This document shows, one piece after another, positions 11,180 through 23,349 of a stretch of DNA of 64,000 bases. Source of the stretch: Rhynochetos jubatus (lineage: Eukaryota; Chordata; Aves; Eurypygiformes; Rhynochetidae); NCBI GenBank assembly GCA_027574665.1, contig CM050677.1:3171273-3235272 (forward strand). Reading direction: 5' to 3'. How positions within the stretch are numbered: position 1 is the first letter of the stretch; each line of letters opens with the position of its first letter. The notes beneath the pieces were generated by a model. It saw nothing but the letters and a program-made list of their open reading frames with translations. It ran no database searches and was not told where the DNA came from. Both the position numbers and the translations under genes were made by a program.

Positions 11180-11380
11180 TGTGACACCTCCGGCGGCCAA
11201 TCCGAGAGAGCATCACCTCAGGTGGAGGGCGGGCACTGCAGCACAGCAGCCTGAGCAGCTGTGGGCCAATCAGAGGCAGCATCACCCCAGAGGAGGGTCC
11301 AGAGTGCCAGCCCAGGCAACCAGTCACCGGCTGGGGCCTCAGGCGAGGGGCGGGCCCTGCACCACCCCCCCACTGCACGG
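11180..11380. promoter_or_regulatory. CCAAT-box and GC-box patch, promoter-like (left arm)
   Basis: Two CCAAT boxes (11197 and 11266) lie 69 bp apart in a partly repeated unit. Each is followed by a gcatcacc word, and gggcggg boxes occur at about 11227 and 11356. The layout resembles a TATA-less promoter with NF-Y and Sp1 sites. It lies beyond the 3' end of the CCDC81-like gene, so it would drive something else or antisense RNA, if active. Function is inferred. Confidence 0.4.
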
Positions 11381-11999
11381 CACAGGAGCGCTGGGGGAGT
11401 CAGGCACGACACGCCATTGCTGCAGCCACGTTGGCTGTCTGCGATCGCCTCCCCGTCTGCCGTGTGCTCCACCGTCACTGCCAGGAGGCTCAGTCGGCTG
11501 ACCTCAGCGGGCGCTGGGCAGAGGCTGGGTGCTCAGTAGTTCCCAGGGGCCTCCTTATTGCCCATTTTAAGAATGTCCCAGGCCACTGGACAGTCCCTGA
11601 GGGTCAGCCGACGGCTCGGCTCAGGAGTGTCTTCGGCGAAGCACGAGTCTCCACGCGAGCGTAGCTCTTCAAGGAGCGGCAAGCCCGCTCTCGTCTTGTG
11701 CCAGCGCGACCCTGCTCTGAGCGCGCCGTGAGCAGCCCCGGAGCTCTGGGCAGCCCTACCGAGCGGTGTTTGCACGCAGAGAAGCTGTGCTCTGAAGCCC
11801 CTGTGCCTCGTGTGCTGGCAGGGACACCGCTCTTCCAGTCGCACGGCCTGGCATGACTGGCTGGCAGGACCAGTCCCCCCGGCCCCTTGGTCCGCAAACG
11901 CCTCCGACCAGGGGGCTGCGGGGCCTCCCTCCCGCCCCCTTGGCCGCAGAGAAACACGGGGCAGCTGCTCACTCCGCCTGGGCACAGGCACCAGCAGCC
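11381..11999. other. arm sequence beyond the CCDC81-like polyA signal, unassigned
   Basis: GC-rich and present in both arms. Open frames exist on the minus strand (for example 11533-11991) but have no recognisable domain. It most likely is sequence downstream of the gene. Confidence 0.4.
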
Positions 12000-14900
12000 T
12001 TTATTGGGCGCATTCCCCTTGGCAGAGGCGCTCCTCGCCCCCGCCACCCGCTGCCGACAGCTCTCCCGCTGGAAAGGGCGTCTGCCGTGACGGCTAAGGC
12101 CCCTGCCACTGGACTCTGCGGGGCTGCTCGCAGGTTCTTGGTGTGGCTGCCAGTCCCTGGGCCTTCCAACGGCGCTCCAGCAGCCTCGGCTTCTCCCCGC
12201 TGCTAAAGGACACAGAAGAAAGAGCCTCAGCTCTGTGGCTGGGGAGAAGGGCCCGCAAGGCCCCAGAGCCTGGCTCGGGGCAGTAGCTCTTGGGGGTGCT
12301 GCTGAGGCCAGCCCGCTGCTCTGTGTAGGCAGCTCAGGGGCCCTGGTGCCCCGGCCCACCTGCAGCGAGGAGAGTGCAGATCAGCCGGGGTGCAGCCGGG
12401 CAGCTGCGTGGGGAGGGCAAGCCCAGGCTGCCGCCTTTGGGAAGGCAGAGCCCAGAGGCTGAGCCAGCCTTTTGCCTTCACCCCCCTCCCGGGGCTGCGG
12501 GTCCCCTCTTGGAACGCTGTGCTGAGCGCCCTGCCCGTGGGAAGCCAGCCACGTGGATGGACGAAGAGGGCGCCTGGTGGGAGGCCAGGGAGCAGAGCCG
12601 GCTCCAGGCCCCCCAGGGCCATCAGGGAAAGAGCTGCTTCCCCCAGGAGCTGCTGTCACGGGACAGACGGGCAGGGCAGGGGGACCCCAAGCACGTGGTT
12701 GTGCCGTGCCTTGGCTGGGATGCAGCGTGCCTCTTCCAGCACCCCGTGCCTGCTCGTGCACACACAGGCGCAGGCTGTACCCACAGCCTTGCCCCAGGGA
12801 GAAGCGTCACACGCTGCTCTGGGGCTGCAGGGAGGCCCCCGGAGGTGGCATCTAAGCGCGGTCATTGCTGCTTGAGGAGGAGCTGGAGGATGCCAAGCTG
12901 CGTAGCTTAGGGAAGCCTGGACACCTCCAGGGCTCAGAGCCGCCCAACGTTTTAGCCGGCCTCTGCAGGAGCCGGCACACACTTACTCTTGCCATGCTCT
13001 CCCCGAGAAGTGCTGCTCTGCCCGCCCCTCTGACGCTCTCTGCCTCGCAGGGCCTGGGCACCTCTCCTGCTCCTGCAGCCTCGCCTTCAGCTTCTCGTCG
13101 TAGGCCTTTCTCAGGAGGTGGGGAGCGCGATGGGGCTCCTCAAACCCGTAGCGGCAGGGGCTCTGCGAAGGCAGAAGAGATTCTCCTACAGCACTGCCAC
13201 CAATAGCCGGGGCTGCTCCCGAGGTGTCAGCCCAGCGTGTGGCTTGGCTTGGCCCTCGAGGCAGCGATGCTGACCCCTCGCAGGGAGGGACAGGCACTAA
13301 ACCCCCCGTGCCACAGCCAACTGCGCGCTCCGGCCTGGGGCCTCAGGGACGGCTGCTCCCGCGGGACAGTGTGCGGGGCAGCGGGCAGACAGAAGGTCCC
13401 TGCCCAGCCGGCCGGCCCCGGCACTGCTGCCGTGCCTGTGCGGGAGACCCTCCGTACTCCCCTGCCAGGGAGCGGGGAGGGGATCTGCCCTTTTCCTGAG
13501 CGCTGTGAAGTGCGTGCCATACCTGGCCTCGCTCCGTCTTCTGCCCCGTTCTTTTGGTGTGGCATCCGCGCCACACTTCCGCTTCCACCTCTTGGCGCTT
13601 GAATGCCATCAGCAGCCGGAGCCGTTTCTCTTCCCTCTTGGTGCGGAGGGACCTCGTTCCCTGGGGGCCATGCACACACAGCACATGCAGCGTTAGGCTC
13701 CTCGGGCTTGGGCTGGGCGGGTGGGCAGCTCTTGCTGCCTCTTCGGCCCCGGCCCACAGCCCGAAGTGCGACACGGGGCTGTCAATGATCCCCAGGGCGT
13801 ACCATTCCCCAGGGCTGCCAAAAGCACGCAGGCGGCTCCAGCGGCGACTCAGCTGGAGATCTGGGCTGCTTCGGGTCCTCCTTCAGCAACCTGAAGAGGC
13901 ACGACAGGCTGAGCTCATGGAGCCCAGTCTGAGCCCATTGCTCCGCGCCGGGCAATGTGTGGCCCCACGCCCCCAGCCCCACCAGTCCCACCCCCCAGGG
14001 GGCTCACCCGGCTTCCTTGGCTTTAGCCCGCTGGTCTGCCTTTGCCAGCTGCCGGGCTACAGAAACTCTCCGCTGAGCCAGGAACACCGGATCCAGCACG
14101 CTCACTGCAGGCGGGAGGCAAGAGATCAGCACAGCAGCGGGTGTGGGACCCTGCAGGCCAGAGGAGCGCCCACAGCCCCCCGGCCAGCACTCAGCTGGGA
14201 CATTACCTCTGCGGGCACCCCCGCCCCAAGGCGCCGACTCTCTCCTGGGCTTCAGGGAAATGGCGGGGGCCGATGCTTGGTGGGGGGTCTCGACTGCCAG
14301 CCTGGAAACCAGAAGGCACCAGGTGGGCAAAAGGGCTCCACGCTCCCGTGGGGGCTGACGCTAAGAAGCCGCTGCCAGGCCCCTGGGGGACACAGCTCTC
14401 TGGCACAGGGCTTCCCTCTCCTTCCTGCCAGAGAGCTGATGATCCCAGCACACCCCCCCTTGCTGCCCCCACACACCCTCGCGCCTCCCTCAGTCTCTCC
14501 GGGCACATCGAGAGCGGACTGGGCGCTTTGTCTGCACTCCCCATGCCAGGGGGGAGCCAGCGGTGGGCGCGTGGGGCAGCTCTCCTGGCAAAGACCTGGT
14601 CTTGCCTAGGTTTGGCAGGAGAGGAGCCTCGGCAAGAGGGTGCCCCCGCAGCAGGGGCTGAGCAGCTGCTCCCCTGACCAGCCAGGGGCTGCAGAAGCCA
14701 TCCTGCTCACCTTGGCAGCGTGATGACCCCGTCTCGGCTGAGCCGCTCAAAATCGTTTTTGCCCGGGAAGGCCACGAGGCCCCTCATCTTGGAGTCCTGC
14801 GAGGGGACAGACACGTGTCAGCAGACACCCAGGACACGTGCTGGTTGCTCACAAAGGCAGCAAACCTCGCCTTGCCACAGAGCCACGAGGAGCAGCCCCG

Positions 14901-16333
14901 GAGAAATGGCAAGCCCACCTCGAGAAGAGCTGCCAGCATGTTCCCGCTCGCATCCAGCTCCAGCAGGCACTCATCATAGAAGGTCATGCTGACCGCTTTT
15001 CTTCGCACAGCAAGGATGCCAATGCCCTCGAAGGTGAATTCCACCTCCTTGTCATCGCGGAGGGCCCCAGCGAAGAACAGCAGGGTCTCGTGTATGCACT
15101 GCTCCACGGTATTTGGGAGGAAGTGGATGTCGGCGGCAATCTGCTCGAAGTCCAGCGCAGCGGGTGGTGTCTCGTCTGGGAAAGAAGCGCGGAGCAACCA
15201 AGTCACTCCCACCGCGGCTGGGCCAGCTCGGAGAGCAGGTGCCGCCAGCGCCCAGCCCTCAGGATACGCTCTCCCCTTCCCGCTTCGGCCACGTCTCCAC
15301 AACGAACCGGATGCACAGGGGAAGGCCAAGACAGGCCGTGCCTCCTGCTGCGAGCAGCCAGCTGGAGCGAAGGGCGAGCTGGGGAGATGGGGCTGGCTCC
15401 CCGGGGAGGGGCAGGGTGCTGGGCGGCCGTGCGTGTGCCCACGCTCGGCGCTCTCCAGCTCGGAAGAGCCTTTGCTCGGCCATGTGGCAGAGGTGTCGGC
15501 ACCAAGCCAACTGCAAGGGCCGTGCAGGGGAAGGGTCCCTCCCCTTACCAGGAATTTCGGCCTCAGCACACTTGAGCTTGTAGAATTTCTTCAGCAACTG
15601 GCACGGCTTGAACACGGGTCTCTCAACAGGCAAAGCCTGGTTCTCCCCCACCGTGGCCCGCGCTGGGACAACTGCGAATGTCCCAACTCCGATCTCCACC
15701 GCCTGGAAACGCAAGCAGAAGAGGGAGCGTTGGCAGTGCTGCGCAGCGGAAGAAGGCTGCCGCGTGCCTGCCGCGGCCCTGGGCATGGTGCCGTGCCCTG
15801 GCCGCTCTGCAGGCCCGGAGGGGCAGGACGGGGCACGGGCAGGAGGCGAGGCTCACCCTCTTCTGAGAGAGCTGTCTGTGGATGTACCTGGAGGCGCCAG
15901 CCCAGACTTGGCAGATTTCTGGAAAGCAAAGGAAAGGCACGCCATGCTTGAGTCAGCAACACCCGACCACCCAGCACCCCCCTACCCGTGGAGGCGACCG
16001 TGGCAGGAGGCGACCTGGGCAGGAAAGGCAGGCGGCCCTCGTGTTCTGGGGAAGGGGATCCCGCCCTTTGACGTGGGCAGCCGCAAGAGGCCTGTCAAAG
16101 CACACCCAGGCCCCAGGGAACCAGCAGGCAGGGCTCCCCTTGCACCCGCCGGTCCCTTCCAGCAGACCCCTGCAACAGCCCCGGCCTCAGGGTTTCCACA
16201 GCTCGTCTCCGTGTCATCGTGTCTCCGAGAGCACTGCTGCAAGGGCTCCCAGGGCCTTACCGCTGGTGGTGAGCTCCGTCAGGGTTGGGAACTTCTCGGG
16301 CCCCAAGGGGCTGAAGAGCAGGTACTTCATCAT
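12000..16333 (-). CDS. CCDC81-like: CCDC81-like protein with two HU-like domains (left copy)
   Basis: This multi-exon gene matches coiled-coil domain-containing protein 81, a centrosome/cilium-associated protein whose N-terminal half has two bacterial HU-like domains. Exons on the minus strand: 16261-16333 (start MMKYLLFSPLG), 15857-15918 (EICQVWAGASRYIHRQLS), 15549-15702 (first HU part, VEIGVGTFAVV), 14919-15175 (second HU part, CIHETLLFFAGAL and VEFTFEGIGILAVR), 14711-14796, 14207-14301, 14008-14104, 13803-13890, 13523-13660 and 12983-13162. A last exon near 12094-12202 may follow, with a polyA signal at 12000-12005. Splice sites follow GT-AG and phases fit. The product is about 430-440 residues; human CCDC81 is about 650. 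The later exons are Arg/Glu/Lys-rich, as expected for the coiled-coil half. The very 3' exon choice is uncertain: exon 10 can also end in a stop. The symbol is a family name, not an orthology claim. Confidence 0.82.
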
Positions 16334-17984
16334 CTTTGCTGCCCCTGCACTGCAGCAGCTGGGGAGGAGGTGCTGGTCCTGCTGCAAAACCCCTCTGCTC
16401 CTCCTCCTCCTCCTCCTTGTCCTCCTCGCCAGGGAGTGTGGCGGGGCGGCAGGGTGCGGAGAGTTAGCTGCTGCCGTGACACGTGTGTCCCACTGTGACA
16501 CCGCGCCGTGTCACACAGGGCTGTTGGGGACCCGCCACCTCACAGCAGGGAAAGATGTGCTGCACACTGCAGGCTGGGGGCTGCAGGTGCTCTGACCACA
16601 GATCAGTGGGGTGTCACAAGGTGAGGTCACAAAGGGCCCCACTGTGACCCGCTCCTGCTCAGGCAGGAGGGGCAGGGTTGCCTTGGCGCGGACTTAGCCC
16701 CGGGCACCCGGGTGCTCTCAGGGCATCTCCAGGCCCCCCTTTGACCTCATGTCCCCTCAGAAATATCGGTTGCCCTCCGGTGTGTCCCAGAGCCCCATGT
16801 TCACACCCCCTGGTGTCCCAGCTAAGTACCAGCTGGGAATTTTAAATGACCGCCTACCCAAATCACAGCCAGGATGTGAAATTGTTTATGCCTAGAGACA
16901 ATTACTTCTATAAACAGCAGTTCCAAGGATGACCTTGGGAGCTCTCCTGGACCACAGTGGGCTGAACCCAGAATCTCCCTCACAGTGGGACACCTCTCAG
17001 TGTTCACAAACCCTCAAGTTTGTGAAGTCAGGGAATGGTTGGCACAACTGTGGCTGAAAAACATCCTTGAGGCTCAACTCTGTGCCCGTTGAGAGATGCA
17101 CTGACATCCCACGGGAATTTTTTCACTGAAGTCCAGGGGAAATTTTAACAGGTCCCTTTATATACATGTATGCATATCATTTTCCGTTTCTATAGCTGTC
17201 TCTGTGAGCGTGTGCGTGCAACTTTATGTCAGCAACTTTGTTAAGTCTTTGATGAAGTGTCTGTACTAATTCATTGAGAGTTAGGTCTGCTGGGGAATTG
17301 TATGATCTAACAGTGTGACAGATCTGGACAGTGTTAATGAGCTTTAGATTGTTGCTGTCCCAAAGTTTCCCCAAAAGCACAAACTGCAGACTGTGATCCT
17401 TTCCCCGACACCTTAGACATAAACCATCTGGGAGTAGGAGTGGATTCAGCAGCCCCTAGATTTCTCTTTCAATGAGTTTTGAAAGCAAGGGGGGCCACTC
17501 TGAACCTCGTGACACAATGTGAGGGAATTCCTGGCCCTTTTCCCTAGTTTATAACATAAGGTACCTGGCAATGGCTCGTGGTATTATGTGTAAGAAAGGC
17601 CTCAGGCTCACAGGCCTCTGGCAACGTGTCGGAGCAATCACATTGGTCTCAGGGGTCCCCAGAATCTCTCCGTGACCAGCCAGCGGGGGCTGAGGTGACA
17701 CACGCAGGTGGGAGCGTCAGCCGCACGTGCCCATTGTGGCTGCCCTGCCCACGCTGGGGCCAGAGGTGGGCGGGGCTGCGAGGTGGCGGGTCCCCAACAG
17801 CCCTGTGTGACACGGCGCGGTGTCACAGTGGGACACACGCGTCACGGCAGCAGCTAACTCTCCGCACCCTGCCGCCCCGCCACACTCCCTGGCGAGGAGG
17901 ACAAGGAGGAGGAGGAGGAGCAGAGGGGTTTTGCAGCAGGACCAGCACCTCCTCCCCAGCTGCTGCAGTGCAGGGGCAGCAAAG
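16334..17984. promoter_or_regulatory. shared upstream region of the two divergent CCDC81-like genes, with the palindrome spacer
   Basis: The two start codons, at 16333 (minus) and 17985 (plus), are about 1.65 kb apart. 16334-16541 and 17780-17984 are the inner ends of the palindrome arms and carry a (CTC)n tract (one unit longer on the left). 16542-17779 is the unique spacer. It must hold the promoters of both genes, but I see no convincing TATA box or CCAAT pair next to the start codons. A short ttatatacatg run lies near 17158. Parts of 16815-17530 look like an old LTR-type repeat, which I cannot name. Confidence 0.5.
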
Positions 17985-20900
17985 ATGATGAAGTACCTGC
18001 TCTTCAGCCCCTTGGGGCCTGAGAAGTTCCCAACCCTGACGGAGCTCACCACCAGCGGTAAGGCCCTGGGAGCCCTTGCAGGAGTGCTCTCGGAGCCACG
18101 ATGACGCGGAGACGAGCTGTGGAAACCCTGAGGCCGGGGCTGTTGTGGGGGTCTGCTGGAAGGGACCGGCGGGTGCAAGGGTTGCCCTGCCTGCTGGTTC
18201 CCTGGGGCTTGGGTGTGCTTTGACAGGCCTCTTGCGGCTGCCCACGTCAAAGGGCGGGATCCCCTTCCCCAGAACACGAGGGCCGCCTGCCTTTCCTGCC
18301 CAGGTCGCCTCCTGCCACGGTCGCCTCCACGGGTAGGGGGGTGCTGGGTGGTCGGGTGTTGCTGACTCAAGCATGGCGTGCCTTTCCTTTGCTTTCCAGA
18401 AATCTGCCAAGTCTGGGCTGGCGCCTCCAGGTACATCCACAGACAGCTCTCTCAGAAGAGGGTGAGCCTCGCCTCCTGCCCGTGCCCCGTCCTGCCCCTC
18501 CGGGCCTGCAGAGCGGCCAGGGCACGGCACCATGCCCAGGGCCGCGGCAGGCACGCGGCAGCCTTCCTGCCGCTGCGCGGCACTGCCAACGCTCCCTCTT
18601 CTGCCTGCGTTTCCAGGCGGTGGAGATCGGAGTTGGGACATTCGCAGTTGTCCCAGCGCGGGCCACGGTGGGGGAGAACCAGGCTTTGCCTGTTGAGAGA
18701 CCCGTGTTCAAGCCGTGCCAGTTGCTGAAGAAATTCTACAAGCTCAAGTGTGCTGAGGCCGAAATTCCTGGTAAGGGGAGGGACCCTTCCCCTGCACGGC
18801 CCTTGCAGTTGGCTTGGTGCCGACACCTCTGCCACACGGCCGAGCAAAGGCTCTTCCGAGCTGGAGAGCGCCGAGCGTGGGCACACGCACGGCCGCCCAG
18901 CACCCTGCCCCTCCCCGGGGAGCCAGCCCCATCTCCCCAGCTCGCCCTTCGCTCCAGCTGGCTGCTCGCAGCAGGAGGCACGGCCTGTCTTGGCCTTCCC
19001 CTGTGCATCCGGTTCGTTGTGGAGACGTGGCCGAAGCGGGAAGGGGAGAGCGTATCCTGAGGGCTGGGCGCTGGCGGCACCTGCTCTCCGAGCTGGCCCA
19101 GCCACGGTGGGAGTGACTCGGTTGCTCCGCGCTTCTTTCCCAGACGAGACACCACCCGCTGCGCTGGACTTCGAGCAGATTGCCGCCGACATCCACTTCC
19201 TCCCAAATACCGTGGAGCAGTGCATACACGAGACCCTGCTGTTCTTCGCTGGGGCCCTCCGCGATGACAAGGAGGTGGAATTCACCTTCGAGGGCATTGG
19301 CATCCTTGCTGTGCGAAGAAAAGCGGTCAGCATGACCTTCTATGATGAGTGCCTGCTGGAGCTGGATGCGAGCGGGAACATGCTGGCAGCTCTTCTCGAG
19401 GTGGGCTTGCCATTTCTCCGGGGCTGCTCCTCGTGGCTCTGTGGCAAGGCGAGGTTTGCTGCCTTTGTGAGCAACCAGCACGTGTCCTGGGTGTCTGCTG
19501 ACACGTGTCTGTCCCCTCGCAGGACTCCAAGATGAGGGGCCTCGTGGCCTTCCCGGGCAAAAACGATTTTGAGCGGCTCAGCCGAGACGGGGTCATCACG
19601 CTGCCAAGGTGAGCAGGATGGCTTCTGCAGCCCCTGGCTGGTCAGGGGAGCAGCTGCTCAGCCCCTGCTGCGGGGGCACCCTCTTGCCGAGGCTCCTCTC
19701 CTGCCAAACCTAGGCAAGACCAGGTCTTTGCCAGGAGAGCGGCCCCACACGCCCACCGCTGGCTCCCCCCTGGCGTGGGGAGTGCAGACAAAGCGCCCAG
19801 TCCGCTCTCGATGTGCCCGGAGAGACTGAGGGAGGCGCGAGGGTGTGTGGGGGCAGCAAAGGGGGGTGTGCTGGGATCATCAGCTCTCTGGCAGGAAGGA
19901 GAGGGAAGCCCTGTGCCAGAGAGCTGTGTCCCCCAGGGGCCTGGCAGCGGCTTCTTAGCGTCAGCCCCCACGGGAGCGTGGAGCCCTTTTGCCCACCTGG
20001 TGCCTTCTGGTTTCCAGGCTGGCAGTCGAGACCCCCCACCAAGCATCGGCCCCCGCCATTTCCCTGAAGCCCAGGAGAGAGTCGGCGCCTTGGGGCGGGG
20101 GTGCCCGCAGAGGTAATGTCCCAGCTGAGTGCTGGCCGGGGGGCTGTGGGCGCTCCTCTGGCCTGCAGGGTCCCACACCCGCTGCTGTGCTGATCTCTTG
20201 CCTCCCGCCTGCAGTGAGCGTGCTGGATCCGGTGTTCCTGGCTCAGCGGAGAGTTTCTGTAGCCCGGCAGCTGGCAAAGGCAGACCAGCGGGCTAAAGCC
20301 AAGGAAGCCGGGTGAGCCCCCTGGGGGGTGGGACTGGTGGGGCTGGGGGCGTGGGGCCACACATTGCCCGGCGCGGAGCAATGGGCTCAGACTGGGCTCC
20401 ATGAGCTCAGCCTGTCGTGCCTCTTCAGGTTGCTGAAGGAGGACCCGAAGCAGCCCAGATCTCCAGCTGAGTCGCCGCTGGAGCCGCCTGCGTGCTTTTG
20501 GCAGCCCTGGGGAATGGTACGCCCTGGGGATCATTGACAGCCCCGTGTCGCACTTCGGGCTGTGGGCCGGGGCCGAAGAGGCAGCAAGAGCTGCCCACCC
20601 ACCCAGCCCAAGCCCGAGGAGCCTAACGCTGCATGTGCTGTGTGTGCATGGCCCCCAGGGAACGAGGTCCCTCCGCACCAAGAGGGAAGAGAAACGGCTC
20701 CGGCTGCTGATGGCATTCAAGCGCCAAGAGGTGGAAGCGGAAGTGTGGCGCGGATGCCACACCAAAAGAACGGGGCAGAAGACGGAGCGAGGCCAGGTAT
20801 GGCACGCACTTCACAGCGCCCAGGAAAAGGGCAGATCCCCTCCCCGCTCCCTGGCAGGGGAGTACGGAGGGTCTCCCGCACAGGCACGGCAGCAGTGCCG

Positions 20901-22225
20901 GGGCCGACCGGCTGGGCAGGGACCTTCTGTCTGCCCGCTGCCCCGCACACTGTCCCGCGGGAGCAGCCGTCCCTGAGGCCCCAGGCCGGAGCGCGCAGTT
21001 GGCTGTGGCACGGGGGGTTTAGTGCCTGTCCCTCCCTGCGAGGGGTCAGCATCGCTGCCTCGAGGGCCAAGCCAAGCCACACGCTGGGCTGACACCTCGG
21101 GAGCAGCCCCGGCTATTGGTGGCAGTGCTGTAGGAGAATCTCTTCTGCCTTCGCAGAGCCCCTGCCGCTACGGGTTTGAGGAGCCCCATCGCGCTCCCCA
21201 CCTCCTGAGAAAGGCCTACGACGAGAAGCTGAAGGCGAGGCTGCAGGAGCAGGAGAGGTGCCCAGGCCCTGCGAGGCAGAGAGCGTCAGAGGGGCGGGCA
21301 GAGCAGCACTTCCCGGGGAGAGCATGGCAAGAGTAAGTGTGTGCCGGCTCCTGCAGAGGCCGGCTAAAACGTTGGGCGGCTCTGAGCCCTGGAGGTGTCC
21401 AGGCTTCCCTAAGCTACGCAGCTTGGCATCCTCCAGCTCCTCCTCAAGCAGCAATGACCGCGCTTAGATGCCACCTCCGGGGGCCTCCCTGCAGCCCCAG
21501 AGCAGCGTGTGACGCTTCTCCCTGGGGCAAGGCTGTGGGTACAGCCTGCGCCTGTGTGTGCACGAGCAGGCACGGGGTGCTGGAAGAGGCACGCTGCATC
21601 CCAGCCAAGGCACGGCACAACCACGTGCTTGGGGTCCCCCTGCCCTGCCCGTCTGTCCCGTGACAGCAGCTCCTGGGGGAAGCAGCTCTTTCCCTGATGG
21701 CCCTGGGGGGCCTGGAGCCGGCTCTGCTCCCTGGCCTCCCACCAGGCGCCCTCTTCATCCATCCACGTGGCTGGCTTCCCACGGGCAGGGCGCTCAGCAC
21801 AGCATTCCAAGAGGGGACCCGCAGCCCCGGGAGGGGGGTGAAGGCAAAAGGCTGGCTCAGCCTCTGGGCTCTGCCTTCCCAAAGGCGGCAGCCTGGGCTT
21901 GCCCTCCCCACGCAGCTGCCCGGCTGCACCCCGGCTGATCTGCACTCTCCTCGCTGCAGGTGGGCCGGGGCACCAGGGCCCCTGAGCTGCCTACACAGAG
22001 CAGCGGGCTGGCCTCAGCAGCACCCCCAAGAGCTACTGCCCCGAGCCAGGCTCTGGGGCCTTGCGGGCCCTTCTCCCCAGCCACAGAGCTGAGGCTCTTT
22101 CTTCTGTGTCCTTTAGCAGCGGGGAGAAGCCGAGGCTGCTGGAGCGCCGTTGGAAGGCCCAGGGACTGGCAGCCACACCAAGAACCTGCGAGCAGCCCCG
22201 CAGAGTCCAGTGGCAGGGGCCTTAG
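17985..22225 (+). CDS. CCDC81-like: CCDC81-like protein with two HU-like domains (right copy)
   Basis: Mirror copy of the gene on the other arm. Exons: 17985-18057, 18400-18461, 18617-18770, 19144-19400, 19523-19608, 20018-20112, 20215-20311, 20429-20516, 20659-20796 and 21157-21332. Reading on in exon 10 gives a TAA at 21336, but the bases agagtaagt also form a strong donor. A further exon from 21960, or one from about 22117 ending with TAG at 22223, could follow. The polyA signal AATAAA is at 22314-22319. The first HU-like domain is made by exons 1-3 and the second by exon 4, with the family words IGVGTFAVV and EFTFEGIGILAV. All phases join correctly. The coding sequence is almost the same as the left copy; one visible change is Pro for Ser in exon 10. 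Both copies look intact, so neither is obviously a pseudogene. Confidence 0.82.
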
Positions 22226-22313
22226 CCGTCACGGCAGACGCCCTTTCCAGCGGGAGAGCTGTCGGCAGCGGGTGGCGGGGGCGAGGAGCGCCTCTGCCAA
22301 GGGGAATGCGCCC

Positions 22314-22319
22314 AATAAA
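22314..22319 (+). terminator. polyadenylation signal of the right CCDC81-like gene
   Basis: AATAAA, with the mirror signal TTTATT at 12000-12005 in the left arm. It marks the likely 3' end of the last exon. Confidence 0.7.
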
Positions 22320-22939
22320 GGCTGCTGGTGCCTGTGCCCAGGCGGAGTGAGCAGCTGCCCCGTGTTTCTCTGCGGCCAAGGGGGCGGGAGGGAGGCCCCG
22401 CAGCCCCCTGGTCGGAGGCGTTTGCGGACCAAGGGGCCGGGGGGACTGGTCCTGCCAGCCAGTCATGCCAGGCCATGCGACTGGAAGAGCGGTGTCCCTG
22501 CCAGCACACGAGGCACAGGGGCTTCAGAGCACAGCTTCTCTGCGTGCAAACACCGCTCGGTAGGGCTGCCCAGAGCTCCGGGGCTGCTCACGGCGCGCTC
22601 AGAGCAGGGTCGCGCTGGCACAAGACAAGAGCGGGCTTGCCGCTCCTTGAAGAGCTACGCTCGCGTGGAGACACGTGCTTCGCCGAAGACACTCCTGAGC
22701 CGAGCCGTCGGCTGACCCTCAGAGACTGTCCAGTGGCCTGGGACATTCTTAAAATGGGCAATAAGGAGGCCCCTGGGAACTACTGAGCACCCAGCCTCTG
22801 CCCAGCGCCCGCTGAGGTCAGCCGACTGAGCCTCCTGGCAGTGACGGTGGAGCACACGGCAGACGGGGAGGCGATCGCAGACAGCCAACGTGGCTGCAGC
22901 AATGGCGTGTCGTGCCTGACTCCCCCAGCGCTCCTGTGC
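22320..22939. other. arm sequence beyond the right CCDC81-like gene, unassigned
   Basis: Mirror of 11381-11999. GC-rich, with no recognised gene. Confidence 0.4.
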
Positions 22940-23140
22940 CATGCAGTGGGGGGGTGGTGCAGGGCCCGCCCCTCGCCTGAGGCCCCAGCCGGTGACTGGT
23001 TGCCTGGGCTGGCACTCTGGACCCTCCTCTGAGGTGATGCTGCCTCTGATTGGCCCACAGCTGCTCAGGCTGCTGTGCTGCAGTGCCCGCCCTCCACCTG
23101 AGGTGATGCTCTCTCGGATTGGCCGCCGGAGGTGTCACAC
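22940..23140. promoter_or_regulatory. CCAAT-box and GC-box patch, promoter-like (right arm)
   Basis: Mirror of the left-arm patch, with two ATTGG words (CCAAT on the minus strand) 69 bp apart and GC boxes. It is kept in both arms. Promoter function is inferred. Confidence 0.4.
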
Positions 23141-23349
23141 CTCCCCCCGCACCACCTGCCCCTCCGTGAGGGGAAAATGAAATGGAAGTTCCTTCATTAA
23201 CTCCAGTAACTTCCGTCAAAACCAACCAGTGCTGCAGAAGGAGCAGAACCTCACGCCCCTCACATCCCCCCACCAGCGTTCTCCATCCACCTGGATCAGT
23301 GCTGAGCCCAGAGCTTTTGCTGGGGTTGAAAACTGCCTTTGAGCGGTCC

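Larger units (their letters stand above)
8711..16541 (+). repeat. left arm of the large inverted repeat
   Basis: This arm is the reverse complement of 17780-25136. Paired coordinates add up to about 34319 over most of the arm and to 33825 beyond about 10480, because the left arm has about 494 extra bases in its minisatellite. Sequence pairs almost base for base. Substitutions are sparse in the gene bodies and denser close to the spacer. The arm holds the LTR, a minisatellite, a CCAAT/GC-box patch and a CCDC81-like gene on the minus strand. Confidence 0.95.

Noticed and set aside
13554-14609. 351-codon frame on plus inside the left CCDC81-like gene
   Set aside because: It is antisense to real exons and introns of that gene, crosses them without splice logic, and has no domain.
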